Positions 24,987 to 36,600 of a stretch of 64,000 nt of DNA are shown here, piece by piece; positions within the stretch are counted from its first letter, which is position 1, and each line of letters opens with the position of its first letter. Both the position numbers and the translations under genes were made by a program. The notes below the pieces were generated by a model that was not told the origin of the DNA, searched no databases, and saw only the letters and a program-made list of their open reading frames with translations. Origin of the DNA: Gordonia humi (GTDB lineage Bacteria > Actinomycetota > Actinomycetes > Mycobacteriales > Mycobacteriaceae); NCBI RefSeq assembly GCF_014197435.1, contig NZ_JACIFP010000001.1:1922001-1986000 (forward strand), read 5' to 3'.

Positions 24987-25397
24987 ATGACTACTGAGAC
25001 TGATAACGCAGTGCAGACCGCACGGGCGACCGCGAAGTTCGTTCGCGTCACCCCGATGAAGGCTCGCCGCGTCCTCGACCTGGTCCGCGGCAAGAACGTG
25101 GACGAGGCTCTGGACATCCTGCGGTTCGCCCCGCAGTCGGCCAGCGAGCCGGTGTACAAGGTGCTCGCCAGCGCGATCGCCAACGCGGAGAACAACCAGG
25201 GGCTGGATCGTCGCACCCTGGTCGTCTCGGAGGCTTTCGCCAACGAGGGTCCGACCCTGAAGCGGTTCCAGCCGCGTGCCCAGGGCCGTGCGTTCCGCAT
25301 CCGCAAGCGCACCAGCCACATCACCGTGGCCGTCGCGGCTACCGCGGAGAACGGCGGACGTGCTCGTTCGCGCCAGCAGAAGAAGAAGGGAGCCTAA
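24987..25397 (+). CDS. rplV: 50S ribosomal protein L22
   Basis: 136 aa, uL22. The tunnel beta-hairpin [18 protein letters not shown] is present near the C-terminus; the N-terminus has a short Thr/Ala-rich extension before [19 protein letters not shown]. Starts 2 bp after rpsS. Confidence 0.98.
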   Translation: MTTETDNAVQTARATAKFVRVTPMKARRVLDLVRGKNVDEALDILRFAPQSASEPVYKVLASAIANAENNQGLDRRTLVVSEAFANEGPTLKRFQPRAQGRAFRIRKRTSHITVAVAATAENGGRARSRQQKKKGA

Positions 25398-26201
<804 letters not shown>

Positions 26202-26204
26202 CCC

Positions 26205-26621
26205 ATGTTGATCCCTCGTCGGGTCAAGCACCGCAAGCAGCACCACCCCAGCCTGAAGGGTCAGGCATCGGGCGGAACCAAGGTCACCTTCGGCGACTAC
26301 GGTATCCAGGCCCTGGAGGGTGCTTACATCACCAACCGTCAGATCGAGTCCGCTCGTATCGCGATCAACCGCCACATCAAGCGTGGCGGCAAGGTCTGGA
26401 TCAACATCTTCCCGGACCGCCCGATCACGAAGAAGCCCGCCGAGACCCGCATGGGTTCCGGTAAGGGTTCGCCCGAGTGGTGGGTCGCCCCGGTCAAGCC
26501 GGGTCGCATCCTGTTCGAGATGAGCTACCCCAATGAGGAGACCGCTCGCGAGGCCCTGCGTCGCGCACAGCACAAGCTCCCCATGAAGACCCGGATCGTG
26601 ACCAGAGAGGAGCAGTTCTGA
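26205..26621 (+). CDS. rplP: 50S ribosomal protein L16
   Basis: 138 aa, uL16, at the A-site tRNA elbow. [19 protein letters not shown] and [20 protein letters not shown] are diagnostic. The stop overlaps the rpmC ATG by one base. Confidence 0.98.
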   Translation: MLIPRRVKHRKQHHPSLKGQASGGTKVTFGDYGIQALEGAYITNRQIESARIAINRHIKRGGKVWINIFPDRPITKKPAETRMGSGKGSPEWWVAPVKPGRILFEMSYPNEETAREALRRAQHKLPMKTRIVTREEQF

Positions 26622-26854
26622 TGGCTATCGGAATCGCTGCGTCTGAGCTCCGCGAGCTCAGTGACACCGATCTGGTCGCACGTCTGAAGGAGTCGAAGGA
26701 AGAGCTCTTCAACCTTCGCTTCCAGATGGCAACCGGCCAGCTCGACAACAACCGTCGCCTGCGTACCGTGCGTCGCGAGATCGCTCGCGTCTACACGGTC
26801 ATGCGTGAGCGTGAGCTGGGCCTCGCGGCCGGACCGGAAGGTGACGACGCATGA
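26621..26854 (+). CDS. rpmC: 50S ribosomal protein L29
   Basis: 77 aa, uL29, a small helical protein at the tunnel exit. [27 protein letters not shown] followed by the second helix [20 protein letters not shown] is typical. GAGGAG upstream lies within rplP; the stop overlaps rpsQ (ATGA). Confidence 0.97.
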   Translation: MAIGIAASELRELSDTDLVARLKESKEELFNLRFQMATGQLDNNRRLRTVRREIARVYTVMRERELGLAAGPEGDDA

Positions 26855-27132
26855 GTGAGGACCAGAACGTGAACGTCGAAGAGCGCAACAGCCGTAAGGA
26901 ACGTATCGGCTACGTCGTGAGCGACAAGATGACCAAGACCATCACGGTCGAGCTGGAAGATCGCAAGAGCCACCCGCTCTACGGCAAGATCATCCGCACG
27001 ACCAGCAAGGTCAAGGCGCACGATGAGAGCGAGACCGCCGGCATCGGCGACCGCGTTCGCATCATGGAGACCCGACCGCTGTCGGCCACCAAGCGCTGGC
27101 GCCTGGTCGAGGTCCTCGAGAAGGCCAAGTAG
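26851..27132 (+). CDS. rpsQ: 30S ribosomal protein S17
   Basis: 93 aa, uS17. [21 protein letters not shown] and [28 protein letters not shown] are conserved. Last gene of this unit; it is followed by a strong terminator rather than by rplN. The same break after rpsQ occurs in M. tuberculosis, where other genes separate rpsQ from rplN. Confidence 0.98.
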   Translation: MSEDQNVNVEERNSRKERIGYVVSDKMTKTITVELEDRKSHPLYGKIIRTTSKVKAHDESETAGIGDRVRIMETRPLSATKRWRLVEVLEKAK

Positions 27133-27152
27133 CCCTCTCGCAGAATCGACGG

Positions 27153-27184
27153 AACGTCCCCTCCCGGGCTCGGGAGGGGACGTT
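27153..27184 (+). terminator. Terminator of the S10 operon
   Basis: A perfect 14-bp stem, AACGTCCCCTCCCG (27153-27166) pairing with 27171-27184, closed by a GGCT tetraloop, 20 bp after the rpsQ stop. The T-tract is weak (TCGTGTTTCG), as is common for actinobacterial intrinsic terminators. Confidence 0.9.
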
Positions 27185-27573
27185 TCGTGTTTCGTGCGGC
27201 GGAACGCCCACAGGAGCCCCGTTGTCGTCCGTTTGAACGTCATTCGTTCGGTTTCAATCGATCGATCCAGTCGCTCAATACCGGGCGGGTGCCGATTTGT
27301 TCGAATCGTGGCGAGTCGAACCGCGAGTTACTCATCGGTATCCGACGAACGGTGGACGAATTGGCGAGTCGTGGATCATGAAATGGCTTGCAAGGCAATC
27401 TGATGCGAGGCATAGTCAGATGTGTTGCGGGGGGTTTAAGATGTCGCTTCCCGATTTCAGATCGGTGAATCATGAAACGGTCCCGGATTTGTCAGCGATA
27501 GTCCTAAGGTAGCTATTCTGTCCATTGAACGTATTAGCGTGAACGTAGTACAGACGACGAGGGGGATCGACAC
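27185..27573 (+). promoter_or_regulatory. AT-richer gene-free stretch, probable control region of the exporter/NRPS operon
   Basis: No credible gene. Base composition is clearly more AT-rich than its surroundings, especially 27230-27560. It holds direct repeats ATCATGAAATGG / ATCATGAAACGG (27375-27386 and 27469-27480) and a repeated GAACGTA at 27528-27550. A loose promoter TTGTCA (27489-27494), 19 bp, TATTCT (27514-27519) precedes the exporter gene. It also includes GTCCTAAGGTAGC (27501-27513), identical to part of a conserved 23S rRNA segment, probably by chance. GAGGGGG ahead of 27574 is the ribosome site. Confidence 0.5.
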
Positions 27574-29046
27574 ATGCCAGACCCTGCCGAGCGTCCCGTG
27601 ATGAACGGCGACGGCCCTGGCGAGCGTGGGCATGGGCGTGGGGCCGATCCTCTCGAACAGACCATGCCGTGGATCCCCGACGACGATCCCATTCTTCGCG
27701 AGTTGCGCGCATGGCGCGACGATCTCAGCGCGCGTGACGGAGCGGACGCGACGCAGTCCGCGGTCGGTGTCCGGTCGCGCACCCCGGAGTCGTCCACCGA
27801 CGGCGCGTACTCGCGGACTCCGGTGACGACCATTCCGGAACCCGCGGTCGCGCCGACGCCGCGGCCGGTCGGCGCGGCGAGCCCTACCGACGTCCCACGG
27901 CGGACCCGACGGGCCTCCTCGCGTCCTCGTCACGCCGCGTGGAACGTCATGTCGTCCGCGCCTCCCGCACCGATCGAGAGCGAGGAGGAGCTGCGCCTGG
28001 CCAACCAGAGCACGATCGCTTTCCCGTCGATCGATCCGGCATCTCTCGAACCGGCCGTGGACAGTCCACCGGCCATCGTCGTGAAGAACCTCAAGAAGAC
28101 GTTCGGTGACTTCACCGCCGTCGCCGATGTCAGTTTCGCGGTGCCCAAGGGCACCATCGTCGCGCTCCTCGGACCGAACGGCGCCGGTAAGACGACCACC
28201 GTCAACATGCTGTGCACGTTGTTGTCCCCCGACGGTGGATCGGCGGTCGTGGCAGGCCACGACATCGCCACCGAGGCCGCGGGGGTCCGCGCGTCGATCA
28301 TGCTGACCGGCCAGTTCGCCGCGCTCGACGAAGCGCTCACCGGCCGGGAGAACCTCGTCCTGTTCGGCAGGCTGCTGGGGCTGACCAAGAAGCAGGCCGT
28401 CGCGCGCGCCGATGAGCTCCTCGACGAGTTCTCCCTCGCCGACGCGGCGGGCAAGCGGGTCGGGCAGTACTCCGGCGGCATGCGGCGCCGTATCGACATC
28501 GCCTGCGGGCTCGTGGCGTCGCCCGAGGTGGTGTTTCTCGACGAGCCGACCACCGGACTCGACCCGCGCAGCCGGCAGGACGTGTGGAATCTCGTGGAGC
28601 GACTGCGCGAGGACGGCGTCACGATCTTGTTGACCACGCAGTACCTCGAAGAGGCGGACATGCTGTCGGACAACATCGTCGTCATCGACAAGGGGCGAGT
28701 CATCGCCGAGGGGACCTCGGACGAACTCAAGGCGGCCACGGGCGCGGCGTACTGCGAGGTGACGCCCGCCCATCCCGCCTATCTGCCGCGTCTGCGCGCA
28801 CGACTGCGCGATCTGATCGGGACGGCGGCGGCCGACGACGTCGACAATGATTCGCCGACCGTCTCGGTTCCGGCGCCACGGGGGCCGGAGACGCTCGCCG
28901 AGGTGATGCGCCGGACCGAGGCCGCGAAGATACCGCTCGCCGACATCGCGCTTCGACGACCGTCACTCGACGAGGTGTTCCTAGCGCTCACGGGGGAGGA
29001 CGATGAGCGCACGTCCGGGGTCGTGAAGGAGTCTGACGAGGGTTGA
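27574..29046 (+). CDS. DrrA-like ABC exporter ATP-binding protein with long N-terminal extension
   Basis: 490 aa. The ATPase domain (about residues 168-490) is of the daunorubicin-resistance DrrA type: Walker A LLGPNGAGKTTT (about 196-207), signature YSGGMRRRIDIA, Walker B VVFLDEPTTGLDP, and a C-terminal DrrA-family segment RRPSLDEVFLALTG. It would energise the two permeases encoded next. The unusual part is the first 165 residues, a Pro/Arg/Ala-rich, probably disordered extension beginning PDPAERPVMNGDG and holding one better-ordered segment (IPDDDPILRELRAWRDDL); ordinary DrrA proteins are about 320-330 aa. The ATG at 27574 has a good ribosome site; a start near 27949 (MSSAPPAPIES) would give a normal length. 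First gene of the exporter/NRPS operon, so it probably exports the peptide or protects the producer. Confidence 0.88.
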   Translation: MPDPAERPVMNGDGPGERGHGRGADPLEQTMPWIPDDDPILRELRAWRDDLSARDGADATQSAVGVRSRTPESSTDGAYSRTPVTTIPEPAVAPTPRPVGAASPTDVPRRTRRASSRPRHAAWNVMSSAPPAPIESEEELRLANQSTIAFPSIDPASLEPAVDSPPAIVVKNLKKTFGDFTAVADVSFAVPKGTIVALLGPNGAGKTTTVNMLCTLLSPDGGSAVVAGHDIATEAAGVRASIMLTGQFAALDEALTGRENLVLFGRLLGLTKKQAVARADELLDEFSLADAAGKRVGQYSGGMRRRIDIACGLVASPEVVFLDEPTTGLDPRSRQDVWNLVERLREDGVTILLTTQYLEEADMLSDNIVVIDKGRVIAEGTSDELKAATGAAYCEVTPAHPAYLPRLRARLRDLIGTAAADDVDNDSPTVSVPAPRGPETLAEVMRRTEAAKIPLADIALRRPSLDEVFLALTGEDDERTSGVVKESDEG

Positions 29047-29861
29047 CGACCCACACCGACACTCCGGGCGCTCCGCAGGCGATCAGTGTGCCCAGCGGAG
29101 TGCGGACGTTGCGGCAGTGGCAGACCTTGACCTCCCGCGGTCTGCTGAAGGTTCTGCGCAACGGCGAGTTCATGTTCGCGTTCATCGCCCCGGCCTTCCT
29201 CGCCTTGTGCTTCTACCTCCCACTGCGCAAGGTGATGGACTCCGCTCCCGGCATGGACTACGGCCAGTTCCTGATGCCGATCATCCTGCTGCAGGCGGTG
29301 AGCTTCGCCGGGACATCGGCGGCGATGCGGTCGTCCTTCGACGTCAGCCGGGGCATCAACACCCGCTTCCGGGTGCTCCCGATGGCGGGCTGGGTGCCGT
29401 TGACCGCACGACTGGCCACCAACGTGGTCCTGCTGTGCGTCTCGATGCTGTGCGGCGTCGTCGCATGTCTGATCATCGGATGGCGACCGGGCGGCGGCAT
29501 TGCCGGAACCATCGGCCTGTTCGCGATCACCCTGGGCATCGGTGTACTCCTCGCGTTGGTGGCCGACGGGCTCGGTCTCGTCGCGGGCACTCCCGAGGCC
29601 ACCAGCCAGTTCCTCGGACTCCCGACGATGGTCCTCGGCATGGTGTCCACCGGGTTCGTCCCCGAAGAGCGGTTCCCCGAGTGGATCCGCGGTTTCGCGC
29701 GGAACCAGCCGATCTCCCAGTTCGTCGACGTCATGCGCGTGGCCGACTCCTCCGAGCCGATGACCTGGTCGGTCGCCGCGCCCACCGTCTGCTGGTGCGC
29801 GGGACTGGCCGCGCTCGCCGGGTACCTCGTGGTCGCCGGTACGCGGAAGGCACGACGGTGA
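29043..29861 (+). CDS. DrrB-like ABC exporter permease
   Basis: 272 aa from a TTG start overlapping the stop of the ATPase gene (TTGA), with AAGGAG at 29026-29031. ABC-2 family permease with about six hydrophobic segments (for example FMFAFIAPAFLALCFYL, LTARLATNVVLLCVSMLCG, IGLFAITLGIGVLLALVA, APTVCWCAGLAALAGYL) and the family loop GLVAGTPEATSQFLGLPTMV followed by PEERFPEWIRGFARNQPISQ. It pairs with the following permease in the membrane. The rare TTG start is supported by coupling. Confidence 0.86.
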   Translation: MTTHTDTPGAPQAISVPSGVRTLRQWQTLTSRGLLKVLRNGEFMFAFIAPAFLALCFYLPLRKVMDSAPGMDYGQFLMPIILLQAVSFAGTSAAMRSSFDVSRGINTRFRVLPMAGWVPLTARLATNVVLLCVSMLCGVVACLIIGWRPGGGIAGTIGLFAITLGIGVLLALVADGLGLVAGTPEATSQFLGLPTMVLGMVSTGFVPEERFPEWIRGFARNQPISQFVDVMRVADSSEPMTWSVAAPTVCWCAGLAALAGYLVVAGTRKARR

Positions 29862-30688
29862 CGGTCGACGCGGTGCAGACCACCGCAGCAGCAGACGTCG
29901 CGAAGCGGGAACGGTCGCTGGCGACGTGGTTCGCGAACAGTCGCGTCCTCACCGGGCGGCAGATCGTCGTGTACATCCGCAATGTGCCGACGGTCCTCCA
30001 GTCGTTGATCATCCCGGCGGTGTCGCTGGTCCTGATCAAGGTGGTCCTCGGCGACACGGTCGGCGAGGCCACCGGACAGGACAGTCTGTACGGCACCGTG
30101 CCGCTGATGATTCTCGTCGGCTCCATGGGAGGGTCCATGGTGTCGGCCATCCGGTTGAACCGGGAGCGGTCCACCGGTCTCCTGGCCCGCCTGTACGTGA
30201 TGCCGATCAACCGGGCCGCCGACCTCACCTCCCGGGTGGCCGCAGAAGCGGTGCGCATCCTGGCCGTGACGCTGATCCTGCTGGCCGTCGGATACGCGAT
30301 GGGTTTCCGGTTCTCCCAAGGCGTGGGCTCGGCGATCGCGCTCGTCGCGGTGCCCGTCGTCTTCGGTTCGGCGTATGCGGTGTTGGTCCTGGCCATCGCG
30401 GTCAGCTCGCCGTCCGGGGCGCCGCTCGTGCAGTACCTCGGGCTCCTGATGAACGTGCTGATGTTCTTCAATTCCGGCTTCAGTCCGATCGACGCGTATC
30501 CGGGCTGGCTGCAGCCGATCGTGGCCAACCAGCCGATGACACCGGGGATCGACTTGATGAGATCGCTCGCGACGGGCGGCCCGATCACCGAGAACCTGAT
30601 CAAGGTCGCCGTCTGGGCGGCGATCTTCGTCGGCGCAGGCGTGTATCCGGCGCTGGTCGGCTATCGAAAGGCGGCGACGGCCAGATGA
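29858..30688 (+). CDS. DrrC-like ABC exporter permease
   Basis: 276 aa from a GTG overlapping the previous stop (GTGA). Second ABC-2 permease, with hydrophobic segments such as VLQSLIIPAVSLVLIKVVL, AVRILAVTLILLAVGYAM, IALVAVPVVFGSAYAVLVLAIA and the conserved LGLLMNVLMFFNSGFSPIDAYPGW cut here to its start LGLLMNVLMFFNSGF, then PIVANQPMTPGIDLMRSL. Related to its neighbour but clearly diverged, as in the DrrB/DrrC pairs. The stop overlaps the ATG of the first NRPS gene (ATGA), tying export to synthesis. Confidence 0.86.
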   Translation: MTVDAVQTTAAADVAKRERSLATWFANSRVLTGRQIVVYIRNVPTVLQSLIIPAVSLVLIKVVLGDTVGEATGQDSLYGTVPLMILVGSMGGSMVSAIRLNRERSTGLLARLYVMPINRAADLTSRVAAEAVRILAVTLILLAVGYAMGFRFSQGVGSAIALVAVPVVFGSAYAVLVLAIAVSSPSGAPLVQYLGLLMNVLMFFNSGFSPIDAYPGWLQPIVANQPMTPGIDLMRSLATGGPITENLIKVAVWAAIFVGAGVYPALVGYRKAATAR

Positions 30689-33600
30689 CAACCACGAGCA
30701 GGACCTCCGACGACGCCGTGCTGCTGCCGCTCACCGCGGCTCAACGCGGCATGTGGTTCGCCGAGAACATGTCCCCGGAGTACTCGGTGACCGTCGCCCA
30801 CTACCTCGACATCCGGGATGCGGGTCGTCCACTCGACGTCGAGGCGATGGTGGCGCTGCACGACGAGAGCGCCCACGAGCTGGAGAGCGCCTTCACCCGC
30901 ATCGTGTTCGTCGACGGCACGCCGATGCAGACCGTCGACCACTCGCTCGACTTCACCCTCGAACTCGTCGACCTGCGCGAGGCGGGCGATCCGGAGGCTG
31001 CGGCGACCGCCTGGATGAACGAGGACTACCGCAGTCCGGTGGAGCTGGTCACCGACCGACCGCTCGCCCGCGCGGCCCTGCTGCGCATCGCCGACGATCG
31101 CGTGTTCTGGTACATGCGCGCCCACCACCTCCTCCTCGACGGCTTCTCCGCGCTGAACAGCGTCCTGAGGCTCGTCGACCGGTACAACGCGGCCGCGGCG
31201 GGAGAGGCGTTCGCGGTGAAGCCGCACGCCGATCTCGCAGAACTCGTCGCCGACGATCAGGCGTATGCGAGCGGAACGCGTCGCGAACGCGACCGTGAGT
31301 ACTGGTCCGAGCGGGCCGCCGATCTGCCCGAACGCGTCACCTTGGCGCGGGCGTCGTCGACCGCAGCGCTCTCGCCGGTCAACCTCGTCGCAGGTCGGGT
31401 GCTCGACGCCGCCTTCCAACAGCGGCTCATCGACCTGGCAGCCCACCACTCGACGTCCGTCTCGGTCCTGCTGACCGCCGGGTTCTCGGCGTATCTGTCG
31501 CGAATGACCGGCACCGACGAGGTGGTGTTGAGCGTGCCGGTGACCGGCCGCGCCACCGCCAAGATCAAACGGGCCAGCGGGATGGTGTCGAACATGCTTC
31601 CGGTGCGGGTCAGCGGCGCATCGGCGCTGACCACCGCCGACCTGTTGGCGCAGATCCAGTTGGAGTTGACCGGTGTGCTCCGGCACCAGCGGTACCGGTT
31701 CGAGGACATCCGGCAGGACGCGGGTATGCGCGATGCCGCGACCGCGTCGTTCGGTCCGATCGTCAACATGATGTTCTTCGACAAGCCGATCGAGATCGTC
31801 GGTGCCGACGTCGAATATCACATCCTGTCCTCGGGCATCCTCGAAGACCTGCGCATCAATCTCTATCAGGCCAGTCCGACGTCGCCGATCCGCGTGGATC
31901 TGCACGGCAATCCGAACCTGTACGCCGAGGGCGAACTCGCGGTGCACCTGGACCGCCTGCTCGAACTGTTCGCCGCGATGATCGACGAGCCGGGCCGTCG
32001 CCTGGCCGATCTGCCCCTGCTCACCGCGGCCGACCAGGCCGCCGTGCACGGCGCACGGCACGGTCGCCACGTCGACTACTCCGCGCTCGGTACGCATCTG
32101 CTCGACGGTTTCGAGAGGCAGGTCCGGACCCGACCAGACGCCGTCGCGGTGTCGTTCGAGCGGCACCGACTGACGTACGCGGAGTTCGACGACGCGCGTC
32201 GTCGCCTCGCCGCCCGGTTGATCGGCGACGGGGTGGAGCCTGGAGACGCCGTGATCGTCGCCCTCGACCGCGGCATCGACCAACTCGTCGCGATCTATGC
32301 GGTCGTGACCGCGGGCGGCGCCTACGTTCCCGTCGATCCGACGCATCCGTTGCAGCGTCGCGAACTCGTGTCGACGACTGCGCGCGCCCGACTGACGGTC
32401 GACGAGCAGTATCTCGCCGCACCGGTGGGCGAGGACCGCGCCGACACGGTTCGCGTGCCCGCGAGCTCCGCGGCGTACGTCATCTTCACCTCCGGCTCCA
32501 CCGGAACCCCGAAGGGCGTGCAGGTGCCGCACCACGCGGTGGTCAACCGACTGGCGTGGACCGACGACCACTACCCGCTCTCGACGGACGACGTCGTCCT
32601 CTACAAGACGCCGTTCACCTTCGACGTCTCGGTGTGGGAGTTGTTCTGGCCGCTCGCGGTCGGTGCGCGGACCGTGATCGCGCGTCCCGACGGGCACCGC
32701 GACCCCGCCTACCTGAGTCGGGTCACAGCCGACGAGTCGGTCACCGTACTGCACTTCGTGCCGTCGATGCTCGATGTGTTCCTCGACGACCGGGCCGCCC
32801 GTCCGAGCGCCGAACGCGTATTCGCCGAATCGGTGCGCCGCGTGTTCACCTCGGGTGAGGCGCTGACCGGCAAGACCGCCGACCGTGTCCTGAACTCGGG
32901 CGATCTCGACCTGATCAACCTGTACGGTCCGACCGAGGCCGCCGTCGACGTCACCGAACACCGCGTCCGCGCGGGCGAGTCGACGCCGCCGATCGGGTCA
33001 CCGGTCCCGAACACGAGCGTGCTCGTCCTCGACGCGCGGCTCACCCCGGTGCCCCCGGGCGCACCCGGGGAGCTGTATCTCGCCGGATCGCAGCTGGCCC
33101 ACGGCTACCTCGGACGGACCGCGCTGACCAGCGAACGGTTCGTCGCCGCCGTCGGTTCCGAGACCGCGGGCGCCCGCATGTACCGGACCGGCGACCTGGT
33201 CCGCTGGAATAACGAGGGCGGCCTCGACTACCTCGGTCGTACCGACTTCCAGGTGAAGATCCGCGGGCAACGCGTGGAACTCGGCGAAGTGGAGTCGGTG
33301 CTCACCGATCACCGCGCCGTCGACGGAGCGGTGGCCGTCGTGCGCGACGACGTCGCCGCGACGCCCACATTGGTCGCCTACGCCAAGGCGTCGTCGGACT
33401 CCGACGAACCCGAACTGCTGGCGTGGTGCCGGAGGCGCCTGCCGTCGCACATGGTGCCCACGGCGATCGTGGTGCTCGACGACTTTCCGCTGAACTCGTC
33501 CGGCAAGATCGATCGCCGCGCCCTGCCGGTGCCGCAGCTGCGGACGGCGGGTTACGTGGCACCGCAGACCGAGACCGAGGTGGAGCTCGCCGGCATCATC

Positions 33601-36600
33601 GCCGAACTACTCGGGGTCGACGAAGTGGGCCGCCGCGACAACCTGTTCGCCCTCGGCGGCGACTCGCTGATCGCGGCACGACTGGTGACCCGGGCTCGCG
33701 ACGGCCTCGGCGTGGACCTGCGACTGACCGACGTGTTCGAGGCCGCCGACCTCGCTGAGCTGGCGGCGGGCGCCGTCCACGCCGACCACGACGCCGACTC
33801 GCCGCTGGTCCACATCGAACCGCGACCGGAGACGATCCCGCTCGCGACCGCACAGTCACGGCTGTGGCTGGTCAACCAGATCGACCCCGCCGCGTCCACC
33901 TACAACATGCCGGGTGCGGCGCGCCTGCGCGACGATGTCGACACACGGGTCCTCGAGGCCGCGGTCGGTGACGTCGTCGCCCGCCACGAGATCCTCCGTA
34001 CCCGGTTCGTCCCCGGGGCCGACGGGACGCCCCACCAGGTGATCGCCGCGGCCGAGGAAGCGGCCGCCGACCTCGACTTCGCCCCGATCGACACCGACGA
34101 CGTCCACGCTGCGGTCCGCCAGATCACCGAGCGGGGCTTCGACCTCACCGTCGACGCACCGCTGCGCGTCCGACTGGTCCGCGACCGCGCCGGGCTCGTC
34201 CTGGTCGTCGTGGTGCACCACATCGCCGCAGACGGACAGTCGTTGGTACCGCTGATCGCCGACCTCGGCCAGGCATATGCGGCCCGTGCCGCGGGCGAGG
34301 AGCCCGACCTGCACCGCGGCGGTCTGCAATACGCCGACTACGCCCTGTGGCAGGACGAACACCTCACGGGCGCGGCGACAGTCGACGACGACCTGATGTT
34401 CTGGCGCACCGAACTCGCCGGTCTGCCCGAACTGCTGCCGCTGCCCACCGACCGCCCACGACCGACTGTCGCGTCCGGTCGAGGCGCCTACGTAGACTTC
34501 GCCGCCGATCCGATCTTGACCGGTCGGATCCGTGATCTCGCCAAGGCCGCGGGGGTCACCACCTTCTCGGTGATCCACGCCGCGGTCGCGCTGGTCCTGG
34601 CCCGGTGCAGCGGTACCGGCGACGTAGCGGTCGGCGTGGCCGTCGACGGACGCCGTGACGACCGACTGGCCCGATTGATCGGCATGTTCGTCGACACGGT
34701 GGTCCTGCGTACCAGTGTCGCCGAGGGTTCGAGTCTGCGTGACTACTTGACCGATGCGCATCGCACCCGCGCTCGCGCCATGGCGCACGCGACGGTGCCG
34801 TTCGAGCGCGTCGTCGACGAGTTGGCGCCCGCCCGCTCGACGGCGCACACCCCGCTCTTCCAGGTCGGCCTGACCATGCTCGCCGACACCACGAGTGCAC
34901 TGGGCGATTCGCCGATCGTCGCCGGGCTGCTCGACGCCCGTGTGCCCTCGGCCAAGTACGACGTGTCGGTGTCGGTCACCGAGGGCGCCGAACACCTTGA
35001 CCTGGAGATCTCTTACGCCACCGACTTGTTCGACGAGCCGACCGTCTCGTGGTTCGGCCGTGCCGTGCTGCGCGTGCTGGACCGTTTCACCGCCGTCGAT
35101 CTCGACGCGACCGTCGGCGGCCTCGACATCATCGGCCGCCGCTCGATGGCCGCGCTGACCGCACCGCCGTCGCCTGCCTCGGCCCCGATCGTCCTCGGGG
35201 ACCTCTGGCACCGGCACGGCGCCGCGAACCCCGGCCCGGTGAGCGATCCGACACTCTCTCTGACCCGCGCCGACTTCGACGCCGCGGCGAACCGGCTGGC
35301 CCGCGAGCTGTTGGCCCGCGACATCGGCGCAGGCGACGTGGTCGCCGTCGGGACCGGCCGCGGCGTGGCCGCGGCGATCGCCGTCGTCGCGATCAGTACG
35401 ACCGGCGCCGCGTTCGTCTCCGTCGACCCGGCACTGCCGGACGAGCGGCGCATCGAGGTTCTCGGCGACAGCGGAGCCGTGCTGGGCGTCGGCACGGACC
35501 GGCTGCCCGGCGTCGACTGGATCGACCCCGACGGCACGGCGGTCGCCGCGCGATCGAGCGAGCCGGTCGTCGTCGACGATCTGCGCCGCGCGGTCCACGC
35601 GGACGACGTCGCATACCTGATCTACACCTCCGGATCGACCGGCAAACCCAAGGCCGCGGTCGTCAGCCACCGCGGACTGGCGAACATGACCGCCAACCAG
35701 CGGTCGATCCTGTCGGTCGACGAGACGAGCACCGTCCTGCAGGTGGCCGCGCCCAGCTTCGACGCCTCCGTCTTCGAGATCACCATGGCACTGTGCAACG
35801 GCGCAGGACTCCACGTGTCCCCGGCCGACGTGTTCGCCGGACAGGAACTGACGCGGGTGATCGTCGACGGCGGCGTCACCCACGTGGTGATGACCCCGTC
35901 GGTGCTCGCCGGACTCGACCCAGCCGCCCTGCCGAGCCTGCGCACCGTCGTGAGCGTCGGCGAGGCCTGTCCACCGGAACTGGCGCAACGGTGGGCGGAT
36001 GCGGGTCGTGCCTTCTTCAACCTGTACGGCCCCACCGAGGCGACGATCTGGGCGACGGCTGCCGGTCCGCTCACCGCCGACGACGAGGTCACCATCGGCG
36101 ACGCCGTACCCGGTGTCGGGGCACTCGTCCTCGGCGGCGGGCTCCGACCCGTCCCGGCCGGAGTGCCGGGGGAGCTGTATCTGACCGGCGACCAGCTGGC
36201 ACAGGGATATCTCGGTCGCGCCGAACTGACTGCGTCCCGCTTCGTCGCGGCGCCCTTCGGCCGACCCGGCGCACGCATGTACCGCACCGGCGACCGCGTG
36301 ACGCGTCTGCCGGGAGGCGGTCTGCGCTACTTGGGACGAACCGACTTCCAGCTGAAGGTGCGCGGTATGCGCGTCGAGCCCGGCGAGGTCGACGGTGCGC
36401 TCATGACCCATCCGGCGATCGGCGCGGCACTGACGGTCGGGACGGCCGGACCGACCGGCGACACCGTGCTCGTCTCCTACGTCACCGGACGGGACGGCGC
36501 CGCAGTCGATCCGGTGGACGTGCGAACCCATGCCGCCGACCTGCTCCCGGGCCATCTCGTTCCGCACACTGTGGTGCCGGTCGAGGAATTCGTGACCACC

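Noticed and set aside
27501..27513. GTCCTAAGGTAGC, identical to a 23S rRNA segment
   Set aside because: Considered as an rRNA gene fragment, but the flanks do not continue the rRNA sequence, so it is not annotated as rRNA; noted only as a curiosity.
27457..28773. Minus-strand frame opposite the exporter ATPase and its promoter
   Set aside because: No homology features; crosses a promoter region and mirrors codon bias.
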